The position numbers and the translations under genes were made by a program. The notes under the pieces were generated by a model. The model saw only the letters and a list, made by a program, of their open reading frames with translations, ran no database searches and had not been told where the DNA came from. Positions 49,844 through 59,309 of a stretch of DNA of 64,000 nt are shown one piece after another. Source of the DNA: an uncultured Eubacteriales bacterium (GTDB lineage: Bacteria > Bacillota > Clostridia > Lachnospirales > Lachnospiraceae); the NCBI GenBank assembly GCA_900314845.1, contig OMWV01000004.1:1-64000 (forward strand), given 5' to 3'. Position 1 is the stretch's first letter. Each line of letters opens with the position of its first letter.

Positions 49844-51211
49844 CTACATCTTAAAGTTCTCCAGAGGACTGAACACGTTCGGATCCTCCTTGAGCTGCAT
49901 AGCCAGTTTGAGGAGGATTTTTTTGTCGTTCAGAGACTGATCATCTATTACTCTTTCCGTAAGTTTTTCCAGGATTGCGCCAAAGAGAGGACCGGGCCGG
50001 ATGCCCGCCCGGATCAGGTCGCTCCCGTTTATATCCAGGGAAGATGTCTTGTAGCACTGCCCTTCGCGCAGGACTTTCCGGTAAACGGCTTCCTTCTGGC
50101 TGAGCAGGTCAAGTTTGCCGGGTATGATAGAAGGATTCTTGCCCAGGATATCGGCTCTCTGCACTTTTATGAAGTCCTCGAATATATCATCCCCTACGCG
50201 GTTTAAGGCCCGCCGGACGCTGGCCTGTCTGGGGAAATATTTCAGCCCGTGCCAGCGGACAAGGCGGACTGCCTTCTCTCTGGAATGATTGTCGAACTTC
50301 AGACGTCTCATGATCTCTTCCGCATGGCGGGCGCTTGCCTCCGGATGGCCATAGAATATATCCCTGCCGTCCGACCGTGTTTTCCTCACGTCAGGCTTTC
50401 CCATGTCGTGCATGAGCATGGTCATGCGCAGGACAGGGTCAGGGTCTATGTTCTCCATGGTGAGAGTCGTATGCTTTTCCACGTCGTATATGTGATTGGC
50501 TGTGTGCTGGGAGACACCCCTCATCCTGTCGAATTCAGGCAGGATGACCTCCGTGATCCCCATGTCGCAGGCCAGAGAGATCAGTTGGGGGTGATCAGAA
50601 CAGATCAGCTTGACAAGCTCTGTGCGGATCCTCTCCGCGCTCACCCTGCTAAGATTCCCTGCCCGTTCCCTCACGGCAAGAGCTGTGGCGGGGTCTATCT
50701 GAAAGTCCAGCTGGGCGGCAAAGCGGACTGCCCTCATCATGCGCAGGGCGTCCTCATCAAATCTTTCTCCGGGATCGCCTACGCAGCGGATCAGGCGGCG
50801 CCCCAGATCCCGCACTCCACCAAAAAGATCCACAAGCCCCTGGCTGGGGTTGTATGCCATGGCATTTATCGTGAAATCGCGGCGCCTTAGATCCTCCTCA
50901 AGACTTCTGGTGAATGTTACCCGGTCCGGATGGCGTCCGTCAGAGTAGGACCCGTCTATCCGGTATGTAGTGACTTCATAGCCGGTTTTGCCTGACATGA
51001 CGGTCACAGTCCCGTGCTTTATCCCTGTATCTATCGTTCTTTTGAAGAGACTTTTTGTCTGTTCCGGGAGTGCCGATGTTGTAATATCCCAGTCGTCAGG
51101 CTCCCGGCCCATGATGCTGTCGCGCACACACCCCCCCACAACCCAGGCTTCATAGCCTGCCTGCCGGAGTTTTTCCAAAATATATGCAGCTCCATCCGGA
51201 ATATTGATCAT
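49844..51211 (-). CDS. cca: CCA tRNA nucleotidyltransferase
   Basis: The enzyme adds or repairs the 3' CCA end of tRNAs. The 455-residue protein has the class II polymerase-beta-type head: WVVGGCVRDSIMGREPDDWDITT (in parts near 19-41), with DDWD as the metal-binding DxD, the ALRMMRAVRFAAQL motif near 157-170, and an HD-type domain (about 235-330) with MHDMGKP, the form that also has phosphatase or phosphodiesterase activity in some families. It is the last gene of a minus-strand run from ispE. Confidence 0.92.
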   Translation of the reverse strand: MINIPDGAAYILEKLRQAGYEAWVVGGCVRDSIMGREPDDWDITTSALPEQTKSLFKRTIDTGIKHGTVTVMSGKTGYEVTTYRIDGSYSDGRHPDRVTFTRSLEEDLRRRDFTINAMAYNPSQGLVDLFGGVRDLGRRLIRCVGDPGERFDEDALRMMRAVRFAAQLDFQIDPATALAVRERAGNLSRVSAERIRTELVKLICSDHPQLISLACDMGITEVILPEFDRMRGVSQHTANHIYDVEKHTTLTMENIDPDPVLRMTMLMHDMGKPDVRKTRSDGRDIFYGHPEASARHAEEIMRRLKFDNHSREKAVRLVRWHGLKYFPRQASVRRALNRVGDDIFEDFIKVQRADILGKNPSIIPGKLDLLSQKEAVYRKVLREGQCYKTSSLDINGSDLIRAGIRPGPLFGAILEKLTERVIDDQSLNDKKILLKLAMQLKEDPNVFSPLENFKM

Positions 51212-51240
51212 ATGTACCGCATTCCTTTCGCAAACAGATT

Positions 51241-51867
51241 TTATTCAGATAATTTTATGCGTGCATAATCACAGATCAGGTCTGCCGTTTTTTCTTCTCC
51301 CAGTTTGCCGCTGTTTATGACAAGATCGTAGGAACTGCAGGCCCGCCAGTCGCGCCCTGAGTAATAGCCGTAGTAGTTTGTGCGCCGCCTTTCCATGGCC
51401 TTTATTCTCTTCTCGGCCTCAGCCTTTTTGACATTCTCCCGCTTCATGACAGTTTCTGTCTTATAATCCATGTCTGCCGTGATAAAAACGGATATCATGT
51501 CGGGATCATCCCTCAGAATATAATTCCCGCACCGGCCTATGATGATGCAGCTGCCCTGATCGGCAAAGTTTTTGATCACATCGGACTGCACATTGAAAAG
51601 CCGGTCGCTGGAGAGGGATTTCTGGAAAGAACCGACGGAGGGGAGCATGGAAAATGTATTGTTGGCGATCATGAATAGCAGGCTGTCCGTGGGCTTTTCA
51701 TCCACTCTCTGGAAATGATTTTCATCGATGCCGCTGTATTCGGACGCGAGACCGACGATATCATCCCCGTGGACCGGAATGCCAAGCCTTTTGCCTGTCT
51801 CAATGCCTATGACCCTTCCGTTGCTGCCGTACTCCCTGTTTATCGTTATGATCACGCGATGTTTCAT
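51241..51867 (-). CDS. Cytidylate kinase-like protein
   Basis: A 208-residue P-loop-type kinase related to cytidylate kinase. The N-terminus INREYGSNGRVIGIETGKRLG carries a modified Walker A (GSNGRVIG rather than GxGKST), which is usual for this cytidylate-kinase-like family of Firmicutes. GRCGNYILRD near 118-127 corresponds to the nucleotide-binding GR motif. Its natural substrate is not established. It is 2 nt from the DUF3783 gene. Confidence 0.82.
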   Translation of the reverse strand: MKHRVIITINREYGSNGRVIGIETGKRLGIPVHGDDIVGLASEYSGIDENHFQRVDEKPTDSLLFMIANNTFSMLPSVGSFQKSLSSDRLFNVQSDVIKNFADQGSCIIIGRCGNYILRDDPDMISVFITADMDYKTETVMKRENVKKAEAEKRIKAMERRRTNYYGYYSGRDWRACSSYDLVINSGKLGEEKTADLICDYARIKLSE

Positions 51868-51869
51868 CT

Positions 51870-52268
51870 TCAGCTGTCACCTTCCTTTTTCTGGCTCCAC
51901 ATATACTCGTGTTCCTTGCTGATCTCCTCGTGAAGAGTGACGGAATCCCATTCCTGGTTGTGATCTGTGATCACGGCCTTCAGGGCGACGGGTCTTACCT
52001 TGGCCTGACGGAAACTGTTTAAAAACGCGTCAAGGTCCCGCCCGGTAAAGCCGTCAAGAACAAGCATCTCATCTGTAAAAGAGCTGCCATCGTAAATCGC
52101 CTTGTCCATAGAATATCCTGCGTGTCCGGCAAGGGCTCCCAGTTTCTGCCCGTATTCGGAAGGGGCGACAGTTCTGACAGATGCTCCTGCCTTTACGCAA
52201 AGAGGCAGTATCTGACGCTGCCTCTCCTTTGATATATTATATAAAAATACTTTTCCTCTGTTCTTCAT
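51870..52268 (-). CDS. DUF3783-family protein
   Basis: The 132-residue protein has the DUF3783 domain in its second half (about 70-120), with MLVLDGFTGRDLDAFLNSFR and VALKAVITDHNQEW in order. The function is unknown in any organism I know. The start at 52268 (MKNRGKVFLYNI) was chosen because the longer frame overlaps the upstream gene and lacks a ribosome site. It lies in the ispE-cca minus-strand run. Confidence 0.75.
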   Translation of the reverse strand: MKNRGKVFLYNISKERQRQILPLCVKAGASVRTVAPSEYGQKLGALAGHAGYSMDKAIYDGSSFTDEMLVLDGFTGRDLDAFLNSFRQAKVRPVALKAVITDHNQEWDSVTLHEEISKEHEYMWSQKKEGDS

Positions 52269-52296
52269 CTTATTCCTGGCCCTCCAAAGCCGGATG

Positions 52297-52743
52297 TCAC
52301 TGACCGGAAAATGCTGAGCCAAAGCTCTGCGTGGGCTTTGCCGAGATATCAAGAGTTATATGGCCCACATATACGTTGTTGAGGGTCAGCCCGTATCGGA
52401 TCACTGCCCCGAAATTCTCAGCTTTCGGCCTTACGGATACCTCCTCTGTGCTGATGAGCATGGTCATATCGCCTGCCGGGGTGGGGTAGGATGTGATGCT
52501 CTTTTCCCCGCTTTTAAAGGCCATATATATCTTCTTTGAACTTTTTCTCATTACGTCTGCCCTGCCGTCGGATATCCTCATGACATTCCTTACTATGTTG
52601 CCGTCTCCGTCGTCATCGTCATAGCAGAAGTAATGTCTGCCGTTCTTTATATAGTGCTGGGCGGCGGCGATCATCTCCGTCTCATTTTTTTCTCCGTCAT
52701 TTTCCTGCCTGCTCAGTATGCTGAGCAATACGTTGTCTGCCAC
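52297..52743 (-). CDS. DUF1934 (YwiB-like) beta-barrel protein
   Basis: A roughly 148-residue protein with the small calycin-like beta-barrel pattern of DUF1934, as in Bacillus YwiB: YIKNGRHYFCYDDDDGDG, VMRISDGRADVMR, then LISTEEVSVRPKA and the C-terminal VYVGHITLDISA. Structural relatives bind hydrophobic ligands, but no function is established. GTG 52743 sits 8 nt after GGAGG; a GTG at 52752 overlaps this site and the gntR stop. Confidence 0.72.
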   Translation of the reverse strand: MADNVLLSILSRQENDGEKNETEMIAAAQHYIKNGRHYFCYDDDDGDGNIVRNVMRISDGRADVMRKSSKKIYMAFKSGEKSITSYPTPAGDMTMLISTEEVSVRPKAENFGAVIRYGLTLNNVYVGHITLDISAKPTQSFGSAFSGQ

Positions 52744-52748
52744 GGATA

Positions 52749-53480
52749 TCACCTCCGGCTGCCCTTGCCGGCGGACCGGGCAGAAGATTCGGCTGAGGAT
52801 CCGTCATCCTGAAGCTGCAGTTTTTCAATGACGCCCAGTTCCTGGTAATAAATATGCTTCTCTACAAGCTCGGCTGCCTTTATCTTATCCCGCCTGATGA
52901 TGGCGTCCATGATCGCGTCGTGGTTGTCTGCCAGCTGTTCATGCGTATTCCTGTCCTTGAGGAATTCCAGCCTGTAGCGGTACATCTGCTCGCGCAGATT
53001 ATTCAGGAGCTGGATCAGCCGGGCATTCTTTGTCGCTCCAAATATGACATCGTGGAAATCCACATCCTTCTGGGCCAGCACGGTTATTTCTATGGTCTTG
53101 TCGGCTATCGCCTTCCGGAAGATGCGGGCCTTTTCCTTGAACTGGTCTATCTCCTCGGCGGTTATCCGCTCGCAGGCAAGTTCTGCTGCCAGCTTTTCCA
53201 GGGAAGCGCGCACTTCAAGTACATCTCTTAAGTCTTTTTCTGTTATCCTGGCGACCTCAGCGCCCTTTCTGGGGATCATGATAACAAGCCCCTCCAGCTC
53301 CAGCTTGCGGATCGCTTCCCGGATGGGAGTCCTGCTCACGCCCAGCTTGTTGGCAAGAGCAATCTCCATAAGTCTTTCGCCCGGCTCCAGCTCTCCCTTG
53401 AGAATAGCTGAGCGGAGAGTATTGAAAACAACGTCTCTGAGCGGCAGATATTCATTCATCTTTACATCAAAATTCTTCAT
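52749..53480 (-). CDS. GntR-family regulator, FadR (FCD) subgroup
   Basis: The 243-residue protein has the GntR winged helix at about 10-75 (LANKLGVSRTPIREAIRKLELEGL in parts) and an FCD helical domain (80-225) with the metal-binding or effector pocket residues usual in this group, including FHDVIFGATKNARL. FCD regulators respond to organic acids or sugar acids. Its setting between ispE and conserved genes suggests that it may regulate distant targets rather than neighbours. AAAGG lies upstream. Confidence 0.87.
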   Translation of the reverse strand: MKNFDVKMNEYLPLRDVVFNTLRSAILKGELEPGERLMEIALANKLGVSRTPIREAIRKLELEGLVIMIPRKGAEVARITEKDLRDVLEVRASLEKLAAELACERITAEEIDQFKEKARIFRKAIADKTIEITVLAQKDVDFHDVIFGATKNARLIQLLNNLREQMYRYRLEFLKDRNTHEQLADNHDAIMDAIIRRDKIKAAELVEKHIYYQELGVIEKLQLQDDGSSAESSARSAGKGSRR

Positions 53481-53537
53481 CTATCTTAAGAAACCTCCAA
53501 TAATCTTGTAATTACCCGATACCCTGGCCAATATTTT

Positions 53538-54431
53538 TTATTCCGCCTGCTTTTCGAAATCCACGGGACTTGTCAGAAATACCTGCTGCACGAGACCTGA
53601 ATCTCTTATGATATCGTACGCTGCTCTTGCTTTGCCTTCGTCGTCAAATATACCGAAAACTGTCGGCCCGCTGCCGCTCATCAGGGCGCCGAGCGCACCG
53701 GCGCTCATGATATTTTTTTTGATATCTGCTATGACAGGATGCATGGAGATGGTGACGCTCTCCAGCACATTGCCCAGCCTTGACACAACCCCCGGGAGGG
53801 ATCCTGTCTTCATGGCCCGGGCCATGCCGTCTATATCAGGATGAGGGGTATCCCTGTCCAGGATAAGACTCTGGTAGACCTGCCCTGTCGACACGCTCAC
53901 CGGTGGTTTGGCGATCAGGATATGACAGGGGGCGATCGGGGGGAGAGGAGTCAGGACCTCGCCTATGCCCTCGGCCAGAGCCGCCTGTCTCAGCAGGCAG
54001 TAGGGTACATCAGCTCCCAGGGACAGGCCGATCTTCATCAGTTTTTCCTGCCCAAGTCCCAGAGAAAAAAGCTGGTCCATTCCATAGAGAACGGCTGCGC
54101 AGTCTGTGCTTCCGCCGGCCATGCCGGCAGCGACGGGGATATGCTTTTCTATAGATATCTTTACCCCGCCGTCAATATGAAAATCCTCCAGCATCCGCCG
54201 CGCCGCCTTATAGGCGATATTGCGTTCGTCTGTCGGAAGGAAAGGAAGATTTGTCCTGAGTGAAATGCCCGGCTGCGGCGTGCTTTCGATGTCGATCCTG
54301 TCATAGAGCCTGATGGACTGCATGATCATCCTGACATCGTGGTAGCCGTCAGGACGTTTTCCTATGACATCAAGGCCGAGGTTTATCTTGGCCATAGCGT
54401 TCAGTCTGATCGTATCCAGAGTACTCACCAT
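53538..54431 (-). CDS. ispE: 4-diphosphocytidyl-2-C-methyl-D-erythritol kinase
   Basis: A 297-residue GHMP kinase of the non-mevalonate isoprenoid pathway, phosphorylating the CDP-methylerythritol intermediate with ATP. NAMAKINLGLDVIGKRPDGYHDV (in parts near 11-33) and PVAAGMAGGSTDCAAVL near 103-119 (the ATP loop) are diagnostic, and GSGPTVFG near 261-268 is the third GHMP motif. It heads the minus-strand run through cca. A GTG start 3 nt later is also possible. Confidence 0.94.
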   Translation of the reverse strand: MVSTLDTIRLNAMAKINLGLDVIGKRPDGYHDVRMIMQSIRLYDRIDIESTPQPGISLRTNLPFLPTDERNIAYKAARRMLEDFHIDGGVKISIEKHIPVAAGMAGGSTDCAAVLYGMDQLFSLGLGQEKLMKIGLSLGADVPYCLLRQAALAEGIGEVLTPLPPIAPCHILIAKPPVSVSTGQVYQSLILDRDTPHPDIDGMARAMKTGSLPGVVSRLGNVLESVTISMHPVIADIKKNIMSAGALGALMSGSGPTVFGIFDDEGKARAAYDIIRDSGLVQQVFLTSPVDFEKQAE

Positions 54432-54646
54432 CTTTTCTGTCTTGTGATTGTATTTTTATGTATACAATTCAATAATAAAATACAATGCCTGCTTTTTCAA
54501 GTCTTTTGAGCGTTTTTATTTTGCCGGGAGAGAAGAATATATTCGAAGCTTCCGCCGGGGGACCATTTCCGTTTTACATGCCGCTAAGATTGTGATAAGA
54601 TTATGGTCACATAGAATAGTTTTTTTCATGTTCCGGAGGACATTTG

Positions 54647-57178
54647 ATGTTCAATATAAAAAGGATCGCAGCCGTGATCATATCGTATCTTGCGGTATTT
54701 GCGGGGACACTTGCCATATATGGATATATACAGAATTCAGGTACTGTCAGCGGCAGCCTTCAGGAGAATTCCGCGGCGCTGCCGCTTCTCTATGTTCAGT
54801 CAGGCGGAAGTCTGATCAACGAGATGCACGGATATGTTTCTGATATAGACGGGGGTTATCTGAGGGATACGATGACGCCGGTCGATGACAGCCGGACGGT
54901 CAATCTGGTCATTAGAGATTTCAAGGACCACGTTTCGTCTGCCTCCTATGAGCTTTACAATGATCAGAATGCAAAGCTTGTGGAGAAAGGCGCCTGCAGC
55001 GATATCGTGAAGAATGATTCAGACAAGGACTGCCGGATAAAATTTGCGGGTTCCCTGAAGACAAACTGCGAGTATGTTCTTAGAATAAAACTCAAGACGT
55101 CAGGCGGGAAGAAGATCACATATTATACAAGAGTCAGATACGGCCCCGAACTGAAGATAGACGAGAAACTCAGATTCGTGCTGGATTTTAATGAGAAGAC
55201 ATTCAGCAAGGATAACGCTTCCGCCTTGCAGAATTATCTTGAGTCATCGACAGGATCCGTATCAACGGGACTTGACCATGTAGATGCCTACTCTCCTGTG
55301 AATGATGTGACATGGAGGGATCTTTCCCCCAGAAGATCCAGCGATATCTCCATCCGGCTGAAGGAGATCAATACGGAAACCGCCTCATTTACCCTGTCTT
55401 ACAGCGTAAGGGCCAAGACAGACAGTGTCAAGAATTTTTACAGGATCAATGAATATTACAGAATCCGCCTGGGGGATGAGAAGATCTATCTTCTGGATTT
55501 CCGCAGAGATATGCAGCTGGAACCCGAGCTTAAGTCCGCGCAGATACAGAGCGGCAAGCTGTGGCTGGGGCTGGGAGACGGCAGTGATACCCGGCTGACA
55601 AATTTCGGAACAGGTAATCAGAGCTACAGCTGTATCTGCAGGGGGAACTCTCTCTGGCTCTATGACAGCACGAGCAATATTCTGACAAATGTCTACAAGG
55701 ATACGGATATCAGCCATAACTGCGGGCATATGTACGACCAGGGCATCCGGGTGATCCATACGGATGCGGGTACCGGGGATATCTATTTCGCCCTCTATGG
55801 CTATATCCATACCGGAAGATATGAGGGCAGTGAAGGGGTAATGATCTATCACTTCTCCTATGCGGATGACAAGCTGGAGGAATTGCTCTTTGTTCCCTAT
55901 AAGAGAGGCTTCCATCAGCTTGAGGAGGGCATAGAGTCAGTTGCCTGCAAGACGGGAGATTCTATCTATTTCAGGATAGAAGATAAGATATATAGGTATG
56001 ATATCAGCACAAGCCGGATGACGACTGCCCTGAAGGGGGCGGACAGGGCATCCTGTGCTTCTTCCGACAGCGGCCAGGTCGCCGTATCCCATGAACCTGT
56101 CTCCGGCACCGGAGCGGGAGACAAGATTACTGTCGAGTATCTGGGCACGAGCCGGAAGAAAACGATAAAAGAAGATGGCATGCTCGTGATGCCTCTGGGT
56201 TATCTGGGAGAGGATCTTGTTTACGGGACTGTGAACAGGGCAGATATCGCTGAGGATTCCACAGGCACTCTTCAGATCCCGGTCAGCCAGGTGCATATCG
56301 TGGATAAGGATCTGAAGGAAATAAAAACATACTCCAAGAGCGGCAAGTGTATCATGCGCACAGATATATCTGATGGGATGATAAATTTCACACTCGGGAA
56401 GAAGAAAAAGAACGGCAGCTTTACAGACTATGAAGATGCCGGCAGTGACTATATCGTCCACAACGCAAAGAAAGAAGAAGAGGAGGTCAGCCTGGCAGTA
56501 CAGTCAGACGGCAGCTTTGGAAAGCTGTATTATCTGCAGCTGACGGGAACCAGGAGTTTCGTTCCCGTGACCCAGACGGCAAGAAAGCTGGATCCCGGTT
56601 ATGACATTTCCAGGGAATATGATCCTCAGAAGTATCCGGATGTCAGGTATTATGTCTACACAAGGGGAGGCCTGGCAGCAGATTTCGCCACTATAAAGGA
56701 AGCAGTCGATTATGGCAATGACAATGCGGGAACGGTCATGACCAGCCGCAAACAGATCGCCTGGCAGAGAGCCGGACGGGCCTATGTGTGGGATCTGGGG
56801 ATAGAAACGATTGACAAGGCAAAGAACAACGGCCAGTACGGAGTCCTGCTCTCGGCTATCGCCTCCTACGAGGGCTGGGAGGCCCCTTCGGATGTTTCCG
56901 AGAGCTCACCCCTTTATGCTCAGATGGAGGAGAAGCTGAAGGGGCAGACGGTCAACCTGACCGGTATGGAACTGACAGATGTACTTCATTTTGTATACAG
57001 AGACCGTCTGGTGGCAGCCAGGACAGGGAAAGATTCCTACTGTCTGATCACCGGATACACGAATGACAGGATAAGGATCGCCGATGTAAGCAAAGGCGAA
57101 GTCAGCAGTATTTCCTGGGACGAAGCCAAGAAGACTTTTGAAGAGCAGGGGAATGTATTTTACAGCTATTTTGACTGA
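54647..57178 (+). CDS. Large membrane-anchored protein with degenerate C39-like C-terminal domain
   Basis: The 843-residue protein begins with one uncleaved-looking membrane helix (about 5-28) and is otherwise outside the membrane. Residues about 30-280 are beta-rich; about 290-640 look like a beta-propeller-type repeat region with many Tyr/Gly/Asp turns. The last 150 residues (GTVMTSRKQIAWQRAG through LITGYTNDRIRIAD) follow the C39 cysteine-peptidase-like fold but lack the cysteine and histidine, so this domain is probably a binding domain. I do not recognise the whole. The start at 54647 has GGAGGA 6 nt upstream. pfkA begins 13 nt after the stop. Confidence 0.65.
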   Translation: MFNIKRIAAVIISYLAVFAGTLAIYGYIQNSGTVSGSLQENSAALPLLYVQSGGSLINEMHGYVSDIDGGYLRDTMTPVDDSRTVNLVIRDFKDHVSSASYELYNDQNAKLVEKGACSDIVKNDSDKDCRIKFAGSLKTNCEYVLRIKLKTSGGKKITYYTRVRYGPELKIDEKLRFVLDFNEKTFSKDNASALQNYLESSTGSVSTGLDHVDAYSPVNDVTWRDLSPRRSSDISIRLKEINTETASFTLSYSVRAKTDSVKNFYRINEYYRIRLGDEKIYLLDFRRDMQLEPELKSAQIQSGKLWLGLGDGSDTRLTNFGTGNQSYSCICRGNSLWLYDSTSNILTNVYKDTDISHNCGHMYDQGIRVIHTDAGTGDIYFALYGYIHTGRYEGSEGVMIYHFSYADDKLEELLFVPYKRGFHQLEEGIESVACKTGDSIYFRIEDKIYRYDISTSRMTTALKGADRASCASSDSGQVAVSHEPVSGTGAGDKITVEYLGTSRKKTIKEDGMLVMPLGYLGEDLVYGTVNRADIAEDSTGTLQIPVSQVHIVDKDLKEIKTYSKSGKCIMRTDISDGMINFTLGKKKKNGSFTDYEDAGSDYIVHNAKKEEEEVSLAVQSDGSFGKLYYLQLTGTRSFVPVTQTARKLDPGYDISREYDPQKYPDVRYYVYTRGGLAADFATIKEAVDYGNDNAGTVMTSRKQIAWQRAGRAYVWDLGIETIDKAKNNGQYGVLLSAIASYEGWEAPSDVSESSPLYAQMEEKLKGQTVNLTGMELTDVLHFVYRDRLVAARTGKDSYCLITGYTNDRIRIADVSKGEVSSISWDEAKKTFEEQGNVFYSYFD

Positions 57179-57191
57179 GTGGAGGTAGGAT

Positions 57192-58166
57192 ATGAGCGAT
57201 ATCAAGACCATAGCAGTACTCACGAGCGGAGGAGACGCTCCCGGCATGAACGCCGCTATCCGTGCGGTCGTGCGGACGGCTGTTGCCGGTGGGATGAATG
57301 TAAAAGGTGTCATGAGAGGATATACCGGCCTTCTGGGAGGGGAGTTCATAGACCTGAGCAGAAGGAGCGTATCTGATATAGCAAGACTTGGCGGGACGAT
57401 CATCTACACGGCAAGGTGTCCCGAGTTCATGACACAGGAAGGACCGGCCAAGGCGGCAAGGATCCTGAAGGATGCCGGTATAGACGGCCTGATCGTCATA
57501 GGCGGGGACGGATCATTCAGAGGGGCCCAGGCTCTGGCGGCCAACGGGGCTAATGTGATCGGCATACCGGGAACCATAGATCTTGATATAGGATGCACGG
57601 ATTATACGATCGGTTTTGACACGGCTGTCAACACGGCTGTTTCTGCCATAGACAATATAAAGGATACCTCTATGTCCCATGAGCGCTGCAGCATCATAGA
57701 AGTCATGGGCAGGAACGCCGGCTATATCGCTCTCTGGTGCGAGATAGCCAACGGCGCCGACGGCATCCTTATCCCCGAGAAGGATGAGTTCGATGAGCAG
57801 GACCTGATAGACAACATCCTGTCCAACAGGAAAAAGGGCAAGACGCATCATATTATCATAAATGCGGAAGGGATCGGCAATTCCACAAGGCTTGCCAAGA
57901 GGATAGAGAACGCGACGGGAATAGAGACAAGGGCGACAGTCCTGGGCCATATCCAGAGAGGCGGCACTCCGTCTGCCAAGGACAGAGTTTATGCTGCTAC
58001 AATGGGCGCCTACGCGGTGGATCTTCTCGCCGGAGGCGCAAGGAACAGGATCATCGCCTATAAAGATGGGAAATTTACAGATTTTCCCATAGACGAAGCG
58101 CTGAAGATGAAGAAGACGATAGATGAGTATCAGTTTATGATCAGCAGACTGATTGCCATGTACTAG
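57192..58166 (+). CDS. pfkA: ATP-dependent 6-phosphofructokinase
   Basis: The enzyme phosphorylates fructose 6-phosphate in glycolysis. The 324-residue protein has TSGGDAPGMNAAIRA near 10-24, GGDGSFRGA near 103-111 (glycine where pyrophosphate enzymes have aspartate, so ATP-type), and PGTIDLDIGCTDYTIGFDTA with the catalytic aspartate. The usual TIDND here reads TIDLD. VMGRNAGYIA and GHIQRGGTPSAKD are also present. GGAGG lies 6 nt upstream of the ATG, and the gene follows the large membrane protein closely. Confidence 0.94.
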   Translation: MSDIKTIAVLTSGGDAPGMNAAIRAVVRTAVAGGMNVKGVMRGYTGLLGGEFIDLSRRSVSDIARLGGTIIYTARCPEFMTQEGPAKAARILKDAGIDGLIVIGGDGSFRGAQALAANGANVIGIPGTIDLDIGCTDYTIGFDTAVNTAVSAIDNIKDTSMSHERCSIIEVMGRNAGYIALWCEIANGADGILIPEKDEFDEQDLIDNILSNRKKGKTHHIIINAEGIGNSTRLAKRIENATGIETRATVLGHIQRGGTPSAKDRVYAATMGAYAVDLLAGGARNRIIAYKDGKFTDFPIDEALKMKKTIDEYQFMISRLIAMY

Positions 58167-58186
58167 ACCGGGGAAATTTCTGCAGG

Positions 58187-59128
58187 CTACATGATGTCCG
58201 CATAGGGATCAAAGCCTATGATGTCGCTGATCAGCTCATCGCGGTTCATGCCCCAGGATATGCAGCTGTCAAGAGATTCCAGCAGGTGAAGACTGCTTGC
58301 GATGGCTTCCTCATATATCACGTGGAAGCCTGAGTGCAGCGCCCTGGAACAGCCGGCGCAGGGGAGCCAGGGACGGCCTTCTGTGTTCATATAATCATGC
58401 TCGTCAGGGATAAAATCTATATAGATCCTCTTTACAGACAGGGGAAGGATCTTTGTCACGCTGCCGATCAGGACCTTGCGAAAACCGGTATTCTGCTGCA
58501 GGCAGATGATGCTTCTCCGAAGATTGCGCAGGCCTGTGGCCAGCTCTGAGGAGGAGATCTTGTAGTGATAGGTAGACCGGACGGCATAGCGCAGGAGTTT
58601 CTCAATCTCTGCCAGATCCCGCCGGCTTATGAATGTAAGCGCCTCGAAGTTGAGCTGAGAAGGTTCCATATGGCAGTTTGTCCTCAGGAGGACGGTATCT
58701 AGCACGGCCTCTATCTCCAGCCTGCGCAGATATTTTTCCTTACGGCTGCTCCCTGCGGGAGTCATGTGTCCCGCAAAATATGAGATGTAAGGACGTGCGG
58801 CCTGGTTGAGCGCGTAATAGCACAGAAAGCCGGCCATGTAGGATACGCATGCGCTGCGCTCACGGCCCTGGAGATTCTCTATGTGATCCAGCATGCTGTT
58901 TATGAGGGCTCCGTATTCCTGCCCCCGGACACCGCTTGCGGTCTGATAGGACAGGCCGCGTTTTGATATCGTATGCGGGTTAAATGAGAAGAGATCATAG
59001 CCCTGCAGGCCGATCAGAAACGGATGATTATTTTCCTGGATGACATTTTTTATATAATTTTCCGGAAGCTTCTCGAATGATTCCATTCCGAACAGATATT
59101 GTGTTAGAAAACCAGCCAATGCAGTCAC
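58187..59128 (-). CDS. Zinc-dependent phospholipase C-like family protein
   Basis: The protein (about 313 aa from GTG 59128) matches the bacterial zinc-dependent phospholipase C-like family at its start: LTQYLFGMESFEKLPENYI, then FLIGLQGYDLFSF, where the aspartate is a likely metal ligand. The family normally has histidine in place of the glutamine in TQYLFG, so one ligand may be lost. Later blocks include SYMAGFLCYYALNQAARPYI. Most relatives are intracellular with unknown substrate. The start is uncertain; an upstream TTG-type start at 59194 adds a cysteine-rich N-terminus unlike the family. Confidence 0.65.
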   Translation of the reverse strand: MTALAGFLTQYLFGMESFEKLPENYIKNVIQENNHPFLIGLQGYDLFSFNPHTISKRGLSYQTASGVRGQEYGALINSMLDHIENLQGRERSACVSYMAGFLCYYALNQAARPYISYFAGHMTPAGSSRKEKYLRRLEIEAVLDTVLLRTNCHMEPSQLNFEALTFISRRDLAEIEKLLRYAVRSTYHYKISSSELATGLRNLRRSIICLQQNTGFRKVLIGSVTKILPLSVKRIYIDFIPDEHDYMNTEGRPWLPCAGCSRALHSGFHVIYEEAIASSLHLLESLDSCISWGMNRDELISDIIGFDPYADIM

Positions 59129-59309
59129 TTCTTTCGGTCGTAAATAATAAATAGCTGCCTTTATAGTAGAGCAGATGCACTTTTTTTTCAACAAATGCCT
59201 TCTATGTTTTATAAAACTTTAATGATTCTATAAGGCCGGGCAGGCAAATAAATTGTGGATTTTTGTCTTATCTGCTGTTAATATATGATGTGTACAGGAG
59301 GATATTCAG

